From: Murinocardiopsis flavida
Lineage (GTDB): Bacteria; Actinomycetota; Actinomycetes; Streptosporangiales; Streptosporangiaceae
Assembly: GCF_003014485.1 (NCBI RefSeq)
Contig: NZ_PYGA01000012.1
Location: 1-64,000 of the forward strand
DNA length: 64,000 nt
Direction of reading: 5' to 3'
Part shown: positions 40,016-48,700 of the stretch, one piece after another
Numbering within the stretch: the first letter of the stretch is position 1
Layout of the letters: each line of letters starts with the position of its first letter
The notes under the pieces: model-generated
Databases searched by the model: none
The model's input: only the letters and a program-made list of their open reading frames with translations
What the model was told of the DNA's origin: nothing
Translations under genes and position numbers: made by a program

Positions 40016-41361
40016 GCGATCCACTCCCCCACCAGGCGGGCGGTGTCGAACCCGGCCCCGGCCAGGGCGCGGGCCGTGGCCGGGGCGGGCGGATCCCCGC
40101 CCGTCACCTGCCCGGTCTCGGCATCGCGCCGGTAGATCTCGTTGGAGACGATCTGGTGGCCTTCGGCGCCCACGACCTCGCGCACGCTGCTCACCCGCCG
40201 CGCCCCGTCCGGGGTGGCGTCGATGTGCACGATGAGCGGGGCCGCGGCGGCGATGAGCAGGTTCGTGGCCTCCAGGGAGAGGCGTTCCTGGGCTTGGGCG
40301 GTGTAGGCGGCGAGCTTGGTGAACACCCCCGCCGAACTGCTGGCGTGCAGGGTGGCCATGGACCCGTCGGTGCCCATGCTCATGGCGGTCAGCACCGCGA
40401 CCGTCTCAGGCCCGCGGGTCTCGCCCACGATCACCCGGTCGGGGCTGAGCCGCAGCGCCTGGCGCACCAGGTCCGCCAGGGTGACCTCGCCGATGCCTTC
40501 CAGGTTGGGCGGACGGCCCTGCAGCGCGACGCAGTCGGGGTGGGCCGCCCCCTCATCGGCGGTGTCGAGGCCGAGTTCGAAGGTGTCCTCGATGGTGACC
40601 AGCCTCTCCCCTGCGGGGATGTGGGCGGCCAGGGCGCGCAGCAGGGTCGTCTTGCCCGCGGCGGTGGCCCCGGAGATCAGCAGGTTCAGCCGGGCCCGGG
40701 TGGCGGCGGTGAGCAGGTCGCGGGCGGTGTCCTCGACCATGCCCGCCCGGTGCAGGTCGCGCAGCCGCAGATGGTGGGCGGGGTGGCAGCGGATCACCAC
40801 CGAGGGCCGGCGCGAAAGCGCCATGACCGCGGCCAGGCGCTGGCCGCCGGGCAGCTCCAGGTTGAGCATCGGGGCCGAGGCGTCCCAGCGCCGCTCGCCG
40901 GAGGCCGCCTCGGCGGCCAGGCGCCGCACCAGGGCGATGAGCTCAGCATCGCTGGAGGCGACCGGGTCAGCGGCGGCGCGGTGCCCGCCGCGGTAGCGCA
41001 CCATCACCCGCTCGGCGCCGGTGATGGCGATGTTCTCCACCTCCGGATCGGCCAGCAGCTCCTCCAGCGGGCCCAGGCCGCACACCCGGGCCAGGACCAG
41101 GCGGCGCACCTGCTCCTCCACCTCCGGCGCCATCACCGGGCGGGCGTTCGACAGGGCGTGGCCGGCCATGGCGTCCAGGACGTCGGCGATCACCGTGCGG
41201 GCGCGCTCGCGGTACTGGGCCCCGACCACGACCGGGCGCCCGGCGGCCTCGTCGTCGCGGGCCGCGGCGACCAGCCGGTTCGTGGCCTCGGCCGCGACCC
41301 GCTCCACCGTCGCGGCGGGCGCTGCGGGGGCCGGTTCGCGCGAGCGGTTCGGTGTCGTCAT
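40012..41361 (-). CDS. tadA: TadA/CpaF-type pilus assembly ATPase
   Basis: A 449-residue secretion ATPase. Walker A is GATAAGKTT at 231-239, Walker B is RVIVGETRGPE near 309-319, and the Asp and His boxes are TIEDTFELGL and MATLHASS. It powers Tad pilus assembly, and in some bacteria retraction as well, as a cytoplasmic hexamer. The N-terminal region contains PVMAPEVEEQVRRLV and ITGAERVMVRYRGG, the N-terminal domain typical of CpaF. ATG 41361 overlaps the CpaE stop (ATGA). All key residues are present. Confidence 0.95.
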   Translation of the reverse strand: MTTPNRSREPAPAAPAATVERVAAEATNRLVAAARDDEAAGRPVVVGAQYRERARTVIADVLDAMAGHALSNARPVMAPEVEEQVRRLVLARVCGLGPLEELLADPEVENIAITGAERVMVRYRGGHRAAADPVASSDAELIALVRRLAAEAASGERRWDASAPMLNLELPGGQRLAAVMALSRRPSVVIRCHPAHHLRLRDLHRAGMVEDTARDLLTAATRARLNLLISGATAAGKTTLLRALAAHIPAGERLVTIEDTFELGLDTADEGAAHPDCVALQGRPPNLEGIGEVTLADLVRQALRLSPDRVIVGETRGPETVAVLTAMSMGTDGSMATLHASSSAGVFTKLAAYTAQAQERLSLEATNLLIAAAAPLIVHIDATPDGARRVSSVREVVGAEGHQIVSNEIYRRDAETGQVTGGDPPAPATARALAGAGFDTARLVGEWIA

Positions 41362-42122
41362 TGCGCCTCCTCGGCGACCAGGGCGCGCAGCGCGGCCTGG
41401 TGCTCCTCGTACTCGCGGGTGATCCGCCCGGCCAGGCGCCGCGCGGTGCGCAGCAGAGGGCGCCGCGCGATCCCGGCCCCGCCGGCGCGGCCGGCCACGA
41501 AGTCGGCCCCGCGCCGGTCGTGGGGGATGCGCGCCCAGACCTCCAGCCCGGTTTGCTCGGCGATCTCGGCATCGGCGAACCCGCTGCCGATCACGGCGAG
41601 CCCGACGCGGGCCCCGCGCCCGGGCAGCGCGGCCAGCACCTCGGCACAGGCGGCCACCCGGCGCAGCTGCGCGGGCTCGGCCGTGGTGCACACCAGGACC
41701 GCATCGGTGCGCGCGGCCAGCGCGGCCCCGGCCGAGCCGGGCACCATCCGGCCCACATCCAGCACCACCACCCCCGCCCCGGCGCGCAGCGCCTCCGAGC
41801 GCGCGGCCAGCAGGCGCACTGACGGTTCGCACAGGTGCGGCGCCGCCGGCGCGCACACCACCCGCACCCCGCCGGGAAGATCCTGGGCATGCCCGTCCGC
41901 CAGGCCGGCGGAGGCGGTGCCCGGCTCCGCGGAGCGGGCCCCGGCCGCCAGCCCGACCAGACCCGGCTCGCCGGGGACCCGGTGCCACACGCCGATGTCG
42001 CCCCCGGAGGCGTCCGCCTCCACCAGCACCGGGGACTGGGTCCCGGGCCAGGTCGCGGCCAGGGCCAGCGCCAGGGTGCTCACGCCCGGGGCGCCGGACA
42101 GGGAACACAGTGCGATCAGCAT
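41358..42122 (-). CDS. cpaE: CpaE/TadZ-like MinD-family ATPase
   Basis: A 254-residue P-loop protein in the CpaE position. The Walker A region reads SLSGAPGVSTLALAL rather than KGGxGKT, so the deviant Walker A lysines are missing; CpaE/TadZ members often show such loss. VLVEADASGGDIG and GVVVLDVGRMVPG correspond to the switch strands. It positions the Tad machinery at the pole or septum in other bacteria. Its ATG overlaps the stop of CpaB (ATGA), and its stop overlaps TadA. Confidence 0.82.
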   Translation of the reverse strand: MLIALCSLSGAPGVSTLALALAATWPGTQSPVLVEADASGGDIGVWHRVPGEPGLVGLAAGARSAEPGTASAGLADGHAQDLPGGVRVVCAPAAPHLCEPSVRLLAARSEALRAGAGVVVLDVGRMVPGSAGAALAARTDAVLVCTTAEPAQLRRVAACAEVLAALPGRGARVGLAVIGSGFADAEIAEQTGLEVWARIPHDRRGADFVAGRAGGAGIARRPLLRTARRLAGRITREYEEHQAALRALVAEEAQ

Positions 42123-42853
42123 CAGCGCCCCCCGCCTGAGGGGACCACCGCGAAGCGCAACTGCTCGGCGCCAGCCGCGCGGGCAAGCGCCTCGGCATCC
42201 TCGGCCGCGACGACGACCTCCACCACCACCGGGGCCCGGCCCTGCCCGGCCTCGGCTGCGTCGATCGCGTGCACCCGCGCCTCAATGGAGCGGCCCGGCG
42301 GCGGCGCGGTGCCCTGCTCCCCCTCGGCGCCCTCCTCGTCGGGGGGCGCGGACGGGGAGGCGGCCTCGGTCGGGGTGTCGGTGATGATCGCGGCGACGCT
42401 GGCCCCTTCCACCGCGGCGCCCGGCAGGACCCCGGGGGCGACCTCGGCGGCCACGACCGCCTCCCCCTCGCCGGGGAACGCCGCGCCGCCGAGCGCGGCC
42501 TCGGCGATCGGGGTGTTCGCGCGCAGCGGCACCGCCAGGGGCTTGCCGACCGCGCCGTCGCGGGCATCCACCAGGTCCAGGGACTCGGCCCCGGCCATCG
42601 GCACCACCCGCACATCCTCGGCGGTCAGGACGTGGCCGGCGGGCAGATCGCTCACCGCGGTCGCGACCGGCACCCGCTGCTCGCCGTGCAGCGACGCCCA
42701 CGCCCCTGCGGCCCCGCCGCAGGCGATGAGCAGCGCCCCGGCGGCCAGCCACCGCCAGCGCCGGCGTGACGGCGCTGCCAGCCGCACCCGCTCTTTTTCT
42801 TGTTCTTGGGTTTTCCGGTCGGTTCGGATGGTATTGCGTGTGGTCGAGGCCAC
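42122..42853 (-). CDS. cpaB: CpaB/RcpC-like SAF-domain pilus assembly protein
   Basis: A 243-residue protein. A basic N-terminus (SRRRWRWLAAGALLIACGG) leads into a membrane helix, then a SAF domain (VPVATAVSDLPAGHVLTAED ... LAVPLRANTPIAEAALGG) as in CpaB/RcpC, and a Pro/Glu-rich segment before a C-terminal beta region. CpaB proteins anchor the periplasmic side of the Tad apparatus. GTG 42853 has GAGGGAG at about 11 bases. It is the first gene of the overlapping core chain; a 67-bp gap separates it from the secreted protein upstream. Confidence 0.82.
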   Translation of the reverse strand: MASTTRNTIRTDRKTQEQEKERVRLAAPSRRRWRWLAAGALLIACGGAAGAWASLHGEQRVPVATAVSDLPAGHVLTAEDVRVVPMAGAESLDLVDARDGAVGKPLAVPLRANTPIAEAALGGAAFPGEGEAVVAAEVAPGVLPGAAVEGASVAAIITDTPTEAASPSAPPDEEGAEGEQGTAPPPGRSIEARVHAIDAAEAGQGRAPVVVEVVVAAEDAEALARAAGAEQLRFAVVPSGGGR

Positions 42854-42920
42854 GGTTCGTCAACTCCCTCACGACGCGCCCCCAGCAGGTTTCGATCAGA
42901 TCGGCCCCCCAGCCGAGAAG

Positions 42921-43802
42921 TCAGCTGCGGGTGACCACCCCCGCCGACTCCGACACCACGACCCCGGTCTCCGCGGAGGTCACCAGCGGCTCCAGGGCAC
43001 CGCCCCGGCCTTCTGAGGTCTCCCATTCCACGTCCCAGGTGATCGCGACCCCGACGTCGAACGACCCGCCGGGCTCTCCCGCGGAGGAGCGGGTGAAGGT
43101 CGCACCGCAGGTCGGCGATTCGGAGGCCGGGTCGTGCCGCCCGGGCACGTACCGGGTGCCCGGGCCCTTACAGGCGACGGTGCGGCCGTCGCCCAGCGAC
43201 CACCGCGCCGTCTGCGGAGTCGCCCTCACCGACACCGAGCCTCCGGTGACCTCTGCGCGGGCCGAGACCGGCTTCCAGGCCGCGCGCTCGACCCACAGCC
43301 ATACGGGGACGTGGACGAGCTGCTCGGCGCCCAGGCGGGGGGAGCCGGCCATGACCGGCTCCGGCAGCCGCATCGAGGCCCGCGCCTGCTCGGCCAACAC
43401 CTCCGGGGAGACCTCCTCGCCGCCCCCGCCGCCTTCCGCCGCACCCGCGGCAGAAGCGGAGCAGTCCACATCATCGGTGGCCTCGCGTGTTTCCATCTCA
43501 CCCTGGGAGTTCTGGACGCGGATCCGCCGCGACCCCGACGAGCACGAGGGAGCGGATTCGGTCGAGCGAGGTGCGCCCGACGATGCCCCTGACCCCCCGC
43601 GCCCTCCGTTCTCCGGCTCCTCGCTCCTGGGTGCGGGCTGCCGCCCCCCGGACTCGGCGGACACGTCGCATCCGGGTCCGCCTCCGGCATCGCACTGCGT
43701 ACTGCCGTAGAACTGATGGGGTGGGTCCGCGGTTGCCACCGCAGGCGCGAAAAGTGTCCCCGCGAATACCAGCGTGCTCATCGCGATCGCGCTTCTCAGC
43801 AT
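42921..43802 (-). CDS. Secreted Tad-locus protein (actinobacterial family)
   Basis: A 293-residue exported protein. The signal peptide is MLRSAIAMSTLVFAGTLFA with an AVATA cleavage region. A Gly/Ser/Pro-rich part follows, then a conserved beta domain with HVPVWLWVERAAWKPVSARA, TARWSLGDGRTVACKGPG, a disulfide-like Cys pair (VACKG, SPTCGATF) and FDVGVAITWDVEWET. This order matches a secreted family often found beside actinomycete Tad genes and sometimes labelled ATP/GTP-binding protein. ATG 43802 follows GGGGGCCGGGAAC and overlaps the lipoprotein stop by 7 bases. It probably forms an outer part of the pilus base, by inference. Confidence 0.75.
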   Translation of the reverse strand: MLRSAIAMSTLVFAGTLFAPAVATADPPHQFYGSTQCDAGGGPGCDVSAESGGRQPAPRSEEPENGGRGGSGASSGAPRSTESAPSCSSGSRRIRVQNSQGEMETREATDDVDCSASAAGAAEGGGGGEEVSPEVLAEQARASMRLPEPVMAGSPRLGAEQLVHVPVWLWVERAAWKPVSARAEVTGGSVSVRATPQTARWSLGDGRTVACKGPGTRYVPGRHDPASESPTCGATFTRSSAGEPGGSFDVGVAITWDVEWETSEGRGGALEPLVTSAETGVVVSESAGVVTRS

Positions 43803-44311
43803 GTTCCCGGCCCCCAGATCCGGAGTGCGGAGACCTTCCAACTCAGCGCATCCTTGACAACGGTCGCGTCGACGCGGATGTCCTTCTGGTCAGACGGCGG
43901 ATCCCCCTTCGGACGCCATTCCGATCCGTCCTGGCAATCGCGCAATTCGACACGTGACGGGTTGGCATTCGGCTTCGCGGATTTCACAGTGAGATCGTGC
44001 GAAGGCTTTCCAACGTGGGAGGATTCAACCGATTCCATTCCCTGGCGCATCAGCGCGGCCGCATCACCGGTGGCATATTTATCCAACTCGGGGTGGTCCG
44101 AACTCGCGTCGCGGGACGCGTCGACAACGGCGTCCCACATGCCCTCATAGGCGGCGATGGCTCCATTCCCCGCCGACGGGCTCGGACTCGGCTGCGCCGT
44201 CGAGACCGGGGGCGAGGTTGCGGGAGGATCGGGCTCGGCGTTGGAGGTGCAGGCCACGGCTGCCGCCAAGAGGAATCCGGCGGCACTCACGCGGACAGTG
44301 GGGGATGTCAT
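43796..44311 (-). CDS. Tad-locus lipoprotein
   Basis: A 171-residue lipoprotein with signal peptide MTSPTVRVSAAGFLLAAAVA and lipobox AVAC, followed by a Ser/Pro linker and a small domain (IAAYEGMWDAVVDASRDASS ... LSWKVSALRIWGPG). GAGGAA precedes ATG 44311; the TTG at 44323 is rejected. It opens the Tad operon, and its end overlaps the next gene's start. Lipoproteins of similar size often head Tad operons in actinomycetes. Confidence 0.78.
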   Translation of the reverse strand: MTSPTVRVSAAGFLLAAAVACTSNAEPDPPATSPPVSTAQPSPSPSAGNGAIAAYEGMWDAVVDASRDASSDHPELDKYATGDAAALMRQGMESVESSHVGKPSHDLTVKSAKPNANPSRVELRDCQDGSEWRPKGDPPSDQKDIRVDATVVKDALSWKVSALRIWGPGTC

Positions 44312-44894
44312 CGCGTTCCTCAATCGGCATGTTCAGCATCAACTGCAACGTGCGTCAGGGTACTGACCGTAACACCACCGACACCTCGCGCCAAGCGGTT
44401 ATTCATGCGACGGTCTGACCTGAAACGGCCATTGAAAATGGCAGTCAGCGTGTCTACCGGACAACCGCACACAAGCGGACAAAGATGTTCTTATTCGGCA
44501 TTTGACGACATAGAACGAATGAGTGCGCACCTTCGCACAGCGCCATGTCCAACCGCAGCCCTGGCCCCAATTGCGCGCCCGATCACGGGAGTGCTTCGCG
44601 GCGCACGGTCGTGAGAGCGACCAGGCGGTAGCGGGATGAGCAAGGTCGACCTTTCCATTTCGCCGGACCCCAACTCCCAGACCCCGGTAGCGGCCCAGGG
44701 TAGGAGCGTCGGAGGTGATCAGGGGCTGCACCGTCGGTCCTTCCTGGGATGGAAGAGTCCGCGTAGGGGCGGTGCGCGCGGTCCGAGAACCCAGATGAGC
44801 GCGCACCGGACCTGCCCGCGGGGCCGCCGGCCGACACGTGACACGTGACACGTGACACGTGACACTTCAGGATGGATCCGCGCCTGCATACCGG
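44312..44894. other. Non-coding region upstream of the Tad operon
   Basis: A 583-base gap. Frames here have no ribosome site and mixed composition. It should hold the promoter of the Tad operon near 44320-44400, where AT content rises. A heptamer repeat array lies at 44834-44865. Confidence 0.5.
44834..44865. repeat. Four tandem ACACGTG heptamers
   Basis: ACACGTG is repeated four times without gaps (44834-44861) and followed by ACAC. Each unit contains the palindrome CACGTG, giving dyads with a 7-bp phase. It lies 30 bases after the stop of the aminotransferase relic. It may be a protein-binding array or slippage repeat. Confidence 0.8.
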
Positions 44895-45119
44895 TCACCG
44901 GCGGCCCGGGCCGAGGCGGACCCGGGGCGGCGGGGCCTCGATGCACGCCTCGACCGCTGCGCACACCCGATCGGCGATGGCGTCCAGGTCGGCGTGTTCG
45001 CAGGTCAGTACCGGTGTCAGTCCTAGTCCGGTTTCGTCTGCGGTCGACCGCAGCAGCAGGTCGCGGCGCCGGGCTTCCGCCACCACCGCGGGACCGATCC
45101 CGGGGATGTCGGGTCCGCG
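44895..45119 (-). pseudogene. C-terminal remainder of the aminotransferase-III relic after an amber stop
   Basis: Directly after the TAG at 45120-45122 the same frame continues for 74 codons: RGPDIPGIGPAVVAEARRRD, LLLRSTADETGLGLTPVLTC, then ADLDAIADRVCAAVEACI. This matches the C-terminal end of class-III aminotransferases (helix, small strand, final helix). There is no ribosome site for independent translation, though GTG 45086 could start a 63-residue piece. The continuity shows that one nonsense mutation cut a longer gene. Confidence 0.65.
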
Positions 45120-46079
45120 CTATACCTCGGGGTAGACGCAGACCTCCAGCCCGCACGCCGTGACGACGGCGTGCTGACCGAGGCGCTCAGCAACCGCGCG
45201 CCGCAGGTAATCCCCGCGCTCAGTGGCCGTGGCCATAGCGCGGATGATTCCGGGTAGGGTCTCGGTTCCGATCGCCGCCGCCAGCGGGTGGATGTCGCCG
45301 AAGTCGTGCGCGCGAAACCGGCACCGGCTCAAGAGCCGCTGGTCGCAGAGCACCGCACCCAGTTCCCCGTGCCCAGCGGCGAGGCTGTCGCCGATCGCTG
45401 CGACATCCGGACGTACGTCTACCGGCAGTGAGGACAGCAGTGCAGGTGCGCCGCTGCGGCCGAGGCCCACCTTCGTCTCGTCCCACCCGAGGATCAGGCC
45501 GGCGTCGGTGGCGAGTCTGCGCAACGTCCGCATCGCCCGCACCGGCACGGGCGTCACCGCCGCGGCCCGCACGACGACCGTGTTGACCACGTAGCCGTCA
45601 CGGGAGGCGGTGATGCTGCGCTCGATGCGATCGAGCACCTCCCACACGCCCGGTTCGTCGGCCCCGGCGTACTCGGCACAGCTCAACTCGGCCAGGTCGA
45701 CCTCGACGACGCCGTCCGGCGACCACCCTGTGGCCCACCAGCCGCGCACGGCGACCTCGTACAGCACGGCTGAGGCGACCGGGCCGCTGGCGGCCGGGAC
45801 CGCGTACTCCCAACCCAGCAGCGCTGCGAGGTCGTCGGCGAGTTGGCGCTCGGCCGGCCGCTCCCAGGCCGGTGGCAGGACCGGCAGCAGCGGTGCCCGG
45901 CGCAGTGAGCTGGCCGGGTTCCAGTCGTAGCCCAGCAGCACCCGGTCCCCGGTCGCCGCGGTGGCGCCGGCCGTGGCGTCGAGGACGCGCCGCCCGTCGA
46001 GAGTGGTGAGGTAGGGGCCTGACCCGGCGGTGATCACCGGGGGGCACTCGGCCGGTTGGCGGGGCGGGCGCCGTCGCAC
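45120..46079 (-). CDS. Aminotransferase class-III-like protein, truncated and lacking the PLP lysine
   Basis: 319 residues before the amber stop. The fold-type-I pattern is visible: an N-terminal GPYLTTLDGRRVLDATAG, a central LILGWDETKVGLGRSGAPAL (the usual D-E-Q/V-G-GRTG region), and PDVAAIGDSLAAGHGELGAV, where active enzymes read AKGLGGG. The PLP lysine position is Asp. The protein is therefore not expected to be an aminotransferase; it could be a PLP-free relative or a decaying gene, in line with the stop codon. GTG 46079 follows GGAGG at 8 bases. The remaining frame is listed separately. Confidence 0.65.
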   Translation of the reverse strand: MRRRPPRQPAECPPVITAGSGPYLTTLDGRRVLDATAGATAATGDRVLLGYDWNPASSLRRAPLLPVLPPAWERPAERQLADDLAALLGWEYAVPAASGPVASAVLYEVAVRGWWATGWSPDGVVEVDLAELSCAEYAGADEPGVWEVLDRIERSITASRDGYVVNTVVVRAAAVTPVPVRAMRTLRRLATDAGLILGWDETKVGLGRSGAPALLSSLPVDVRPDVAAIGDSLAAGHGELGAVLCDQRLLSRCRFRAHDFGDIHPLAAAIGTETLPGIIRAMATATERGDYLRRAVAERLGQHAVVTACGLEVCVYPEV

Positions 46080-46239
46080 GGGGGCGGCCTCCGGAGGGTG
46101 CGGGCATGGTGTGGTCCTTCAGCAGGCGTCGTTCTAATCGGTGGGGTCCCGGCGGGAGATGGCTGCACGCCCCGTGGGGCCTCGACCGCTGGGAGGGTCC
46201 ACGACCCGCAGCGTGGAACGCACGTGCGGGCGTGGACTT

Positions 46240-46854
46240 TCAGGCGGTCGCGCGCTGGGCCCGGGTCACGGCGCCGCGGTCGTCGGGCACACGCCCCGCT
46301 CGCAGATCCAGCACTGGTACCCGTGTGTTGGACGCAGCGGTGTGGCTGGACGGGCCGTGCTGGCGGGTGTTGCGGATCTGGATCAGCGATGACAGGACGC
46401 GCACCGAGACAGGCCCAGCGCCATCGGCCAGCGGCAGCGCGAACCACACGGTCTTGCGGGTTCCGGGCACGTGCGACGGCGCAGCTCCGCAGAGACCATC
46501 GGAGAAGCCGGTGACCATGGCGAGACCGCGGCCGCTCTCGGCGTCCAGATCGGCGCCGCGGTGTGCGGGCAGGATGGGGCGTGCTGCCACGCCGTCGCGG
46601 ACCTCGGTAACGACGCATCCCAGCGGGCAGTGCCACACCTCGACCTCCACGCCGATACCAAGGGCGTGCACGAGGGCATTGGTGACGAGTTCGCTCGCCA
46701 TCAGTTCGGCCCAGCCGAGCTCCTCGTCGCCGAGCCCGAGGGTTCTCCCGGTCGCGGTGACCAGGCGTCGCGCTTCGACCACATCCCCTTCGCTCAGGTG
46801 GTTCCAGCGCCGGCACCGCCCGCGGTGATGGGCGTCGCCGGTCGGGCCGGTCAT
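46240..46854 (-). CDS. RsbW-like ATP-binding (HATPase) protein of a WhiJ-type locus
   Basis: A 204-residue protein. The N box is ELMASELVTNALVHALG near residues 48-64, and ESGRGLAMVTGFSDGL forms the G2-like region. The C-terminal extension of about 60 residues is variable. The start ATG 46854 is preferred since the earlier frame is not coding in style; GGGGACAGC precedes it. It diverges from an XRE(DUF5753) gene and a DUF397 gene across a 349-bp AT-richer gap, the usual arrangement of WhiJ-like regulatory trios in streptomycetes. The substrate kinase role is known only for the wider family. Confidence 0.8.
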   Translation of the reverse strand: MTGPTGDAHHRGRCRRWNHLSEGDVVEARRLVTATGRTLGLGDEELGWAELMASELVTNALVHALGIGVEVEVWHCPLGCVVTEVRDGVAARPILPAHRGADLDAESGRGLAMVTGFSDGLCGAAPSHVPGTRKTVWFALPLADGAGPVSVRVLSSLIQIRNTRQHGPSSHTAASNTRVPVLDLRAGRVPDDRGAVTRAQRATA

Positions 46855-47203
46855 GGCGCTGTCCCCGGGGCCGTTTCGCTCCGCGGGACTTCGGCGTATG
46901 AGGCGTCGCGGGCGTGCAGCGTGCGCCCGCCCGGCTCGCCGTTGGCGAGGAGGCCGGGGTGGTGCTGTATACAGGACGTGCCGTGTGGGTTTCCGTGCAT
47001 CGGAACTCCTTCGGTCGCGCCGCCCGGAGCGTTCTCGGAGCGCCAACTCATCACGCTCCGGGCGGCATTTCTCCGGCGGCTGCGTCGCCGCCGACACCGG
47101 CTGCTGGTGAGGATCCCCTCACGCCCTGCTAGATTCACACATGGCATAGACATCTTCAATAGACATTTGCAAATTTGCTCATGCTACTTCGTGGAGGGTC
47201 GGT
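46855..47203. other. Divergent intergenic region with palindromic operator candidate
   Basis: A 349-base gap between the divergent ATP-binding and XRE genes. The right half (47130-47200) is AT-richer. TAGACAT occurs twice, and GCAAATTTGC at 47169-47178 is a perfect 10-bp palindrome 25 bases before the XRE start, a likely autoregulatory site. No gene is seen. Confidence 0.6.
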
Positions 47204-48052
47204 ATGGCGCGCAAGGTGACACTGCGAGCGCAGTGGCTCGGCAAGATCCTCAAGGACCAGCGCGACACCAACGCGCTGACGCTGAAAGAAGCCGCGGAGT
47301 ATCTCCAGCGCGACGCCTCCCAGCTCTCCCGGTTCGAAGCGGGCTCCCTACCGATCCGGCGCGGTGATGTCCTGGCGCTGATGGACCTCTACGGGATCAG
47401 CGACCCGCCGACCCGCGAGATCCTGATCCGCCTGACCGAGGACGTGGCCCAGACCGGCTGGTGGGAACCCATCACCAAGGACCTCTCCAGCGGGATCGCC
47501 GACTACATGTGGCTGGAGAGCCGCGCCGAGCGCATCAGATCGTTCGACGTGATGCGCGTGAACGGCCTGTTGCAGACCGCCGGCTACGCCGAAGCGTGGA
47601 TCCGCGCGGTCGAGCACGACGCCACTGACAAGCAGATCAGCGACTGGGTCGCCATGCGGCTCAAGCGCCAGGAAGTCCTCCACGGCGACGAGTCCGCCTC
47701 TCTGCTGACGGTGCTCGACGAGTCCGCGCTCCGCATCCCGGTCGGCGGCGCCGCGGTCATGCGCGACCAGTTGTCGCATCTGCTGGCGGAGAGGGAGCGG
47801 CCCAACGTCGACGTCCGGGTTCTGCCCTATACGGCCGGGGCGCACCCCAGCCCCGATGGCGGGTACATCCTCATCAAGATGGCCGACCCCTTCCCCGAGA
47901 TCGCCTACGCCGACGGCCCTGCGGGCAGCCTGTACCTGGAGACCACCGACGCGGAGCGACTGATCGACCGATACGCCAGACTGGAGGCATTGGCCCTGTC
48001 CGAGTCGAAATCGGTCGAACTGATCGCCTCCGCACTGAAAGACATGAGATGA
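47204..48052 (+). CDS. XRE-family regulator with DUF5753 domain
   Basis: A 282-residue protein. The N-terminal HTH (LGKILKDQRDTNALTLKEAA ... DASQLSRFEAGSLPIRRGDV) covers residues 10-60, and the DUF5753 domain follows (WLESRAERIRSFDVMRVNGL ... SLYLETTDAERLIDRYARLE). These regulators are very common in streptomycetes and usually pair with a DUF397 protein, often controlling development or secondary metabolism. GGAGGG precedes ATG 47204 by 5 bases. The stop overlaps the DUF397 ATG. Confidence 0.95.
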   Translation: MARKVTLRAQWLGKILKDQRDTNALTLKEAAEYLQRDASQLSRFEAGSLPIRRGDVLALMDLYGISDPPTREILIRLTEDVAQTGWWEPITKDLSSGIADYMWLESRAERIRSFDVMRVNGLLQTAGYAEAWIRAVEHDATDKQISDWVAMRLKRQEVLHGDESASLLTVLDESALRIPVGGAAVMRDQLSHLLAERERPNVDVRVLPYTAGAHPSPDGGYILIKMADPFPEIAYADGPAGSLYLETTDAERLIDRYARLEALALSESKSVELIASALKDMR

Positions 48053-48264
48053 CGCGCCCGACCATCGAAGACACGCCCGCCTGGTACAAGAGCAGCTACA
48101 GCACAAGCGGCGGGAGAGACTGCGTCGAGGTCGCCCACACCACGGCCGGGGTCCTGGTGCGCGATTCGACGAAGCCTGAGGCCGGGCACCTGAGTTTCAC
48201 CCCCCGCGAGTGGGAGTGCTTCCTCAACAGTGCCGGCAAGGGCGAGTTCCACCACCCCCGCTAG
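48049..48264 (+). CDS. DUF397 protein
   Basis: A 71-residue protein with the DUF397 core: AWYKSSYSTSGGRDCVEVAH, VLVRDSTKPEAGHLSFTPREW. It overlaps the XRE gene by ATGA, so it is coupled to it. DUF397 proteins are thought to act as antagonists or partners of the neighbouring XRE protein, as in BldB/WhiJ-type systems. Confidence 0.95.
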   Translation: MTRPTIEDTPAWYKSSYSTSGGRDCVEVAHTTAGVLVRDSTKPEAGHLSFTPREWECFLNSAGKGEFHHPR

Positions 48265-48700
48265 TCCTCCGGCCCCGGGACTCACCGCAGATCTTCCCGC
48301 TTCCGTGCCGATCGTGCGGGCCCCATCTGTCGCCGTACCGGTCCCGGGGTGAAGGGGTCTCGCGTGTACCGGCCTGGAGACCTAGGGCGCTTCAGATGGT
48401 CTACTACACATGACCTCACGACGGGGCGGATCGGGACCGGGCATGGACTGCCCCACCATGGGATCACCGTGTTGGGCGGTCTCTTCGATCGTGTACGACA
48501 CCGATGGCCCGAACCGCCCCCGACCTGCTCAGAGTGCGATCTGTGTTAGCGATAGCGATCTGGATCTTCTCCGTCTCGCCGGAAGGAGTTGGGCGCATTC
48601 CCACCATGCCGTGTTCTTCACCGCTACCACCTGGCCAATCGAGAACCGAATGCGCTGAATCGAGCGCGCCCCCGAAATCATCTCCTAACGGGACTGCCCG
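48265..48700. other. Non-coding gap, 436 bases
   Basis: Composition is mixed, with an AT-richer stretch at 48390-48420. Frames on both strands lack ribosome sites. It probably holds the end of the XRE/DUF397 transcript and the promoter of the glycosyltransferase. No clear terminator is seen. Confidence 0.45.
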
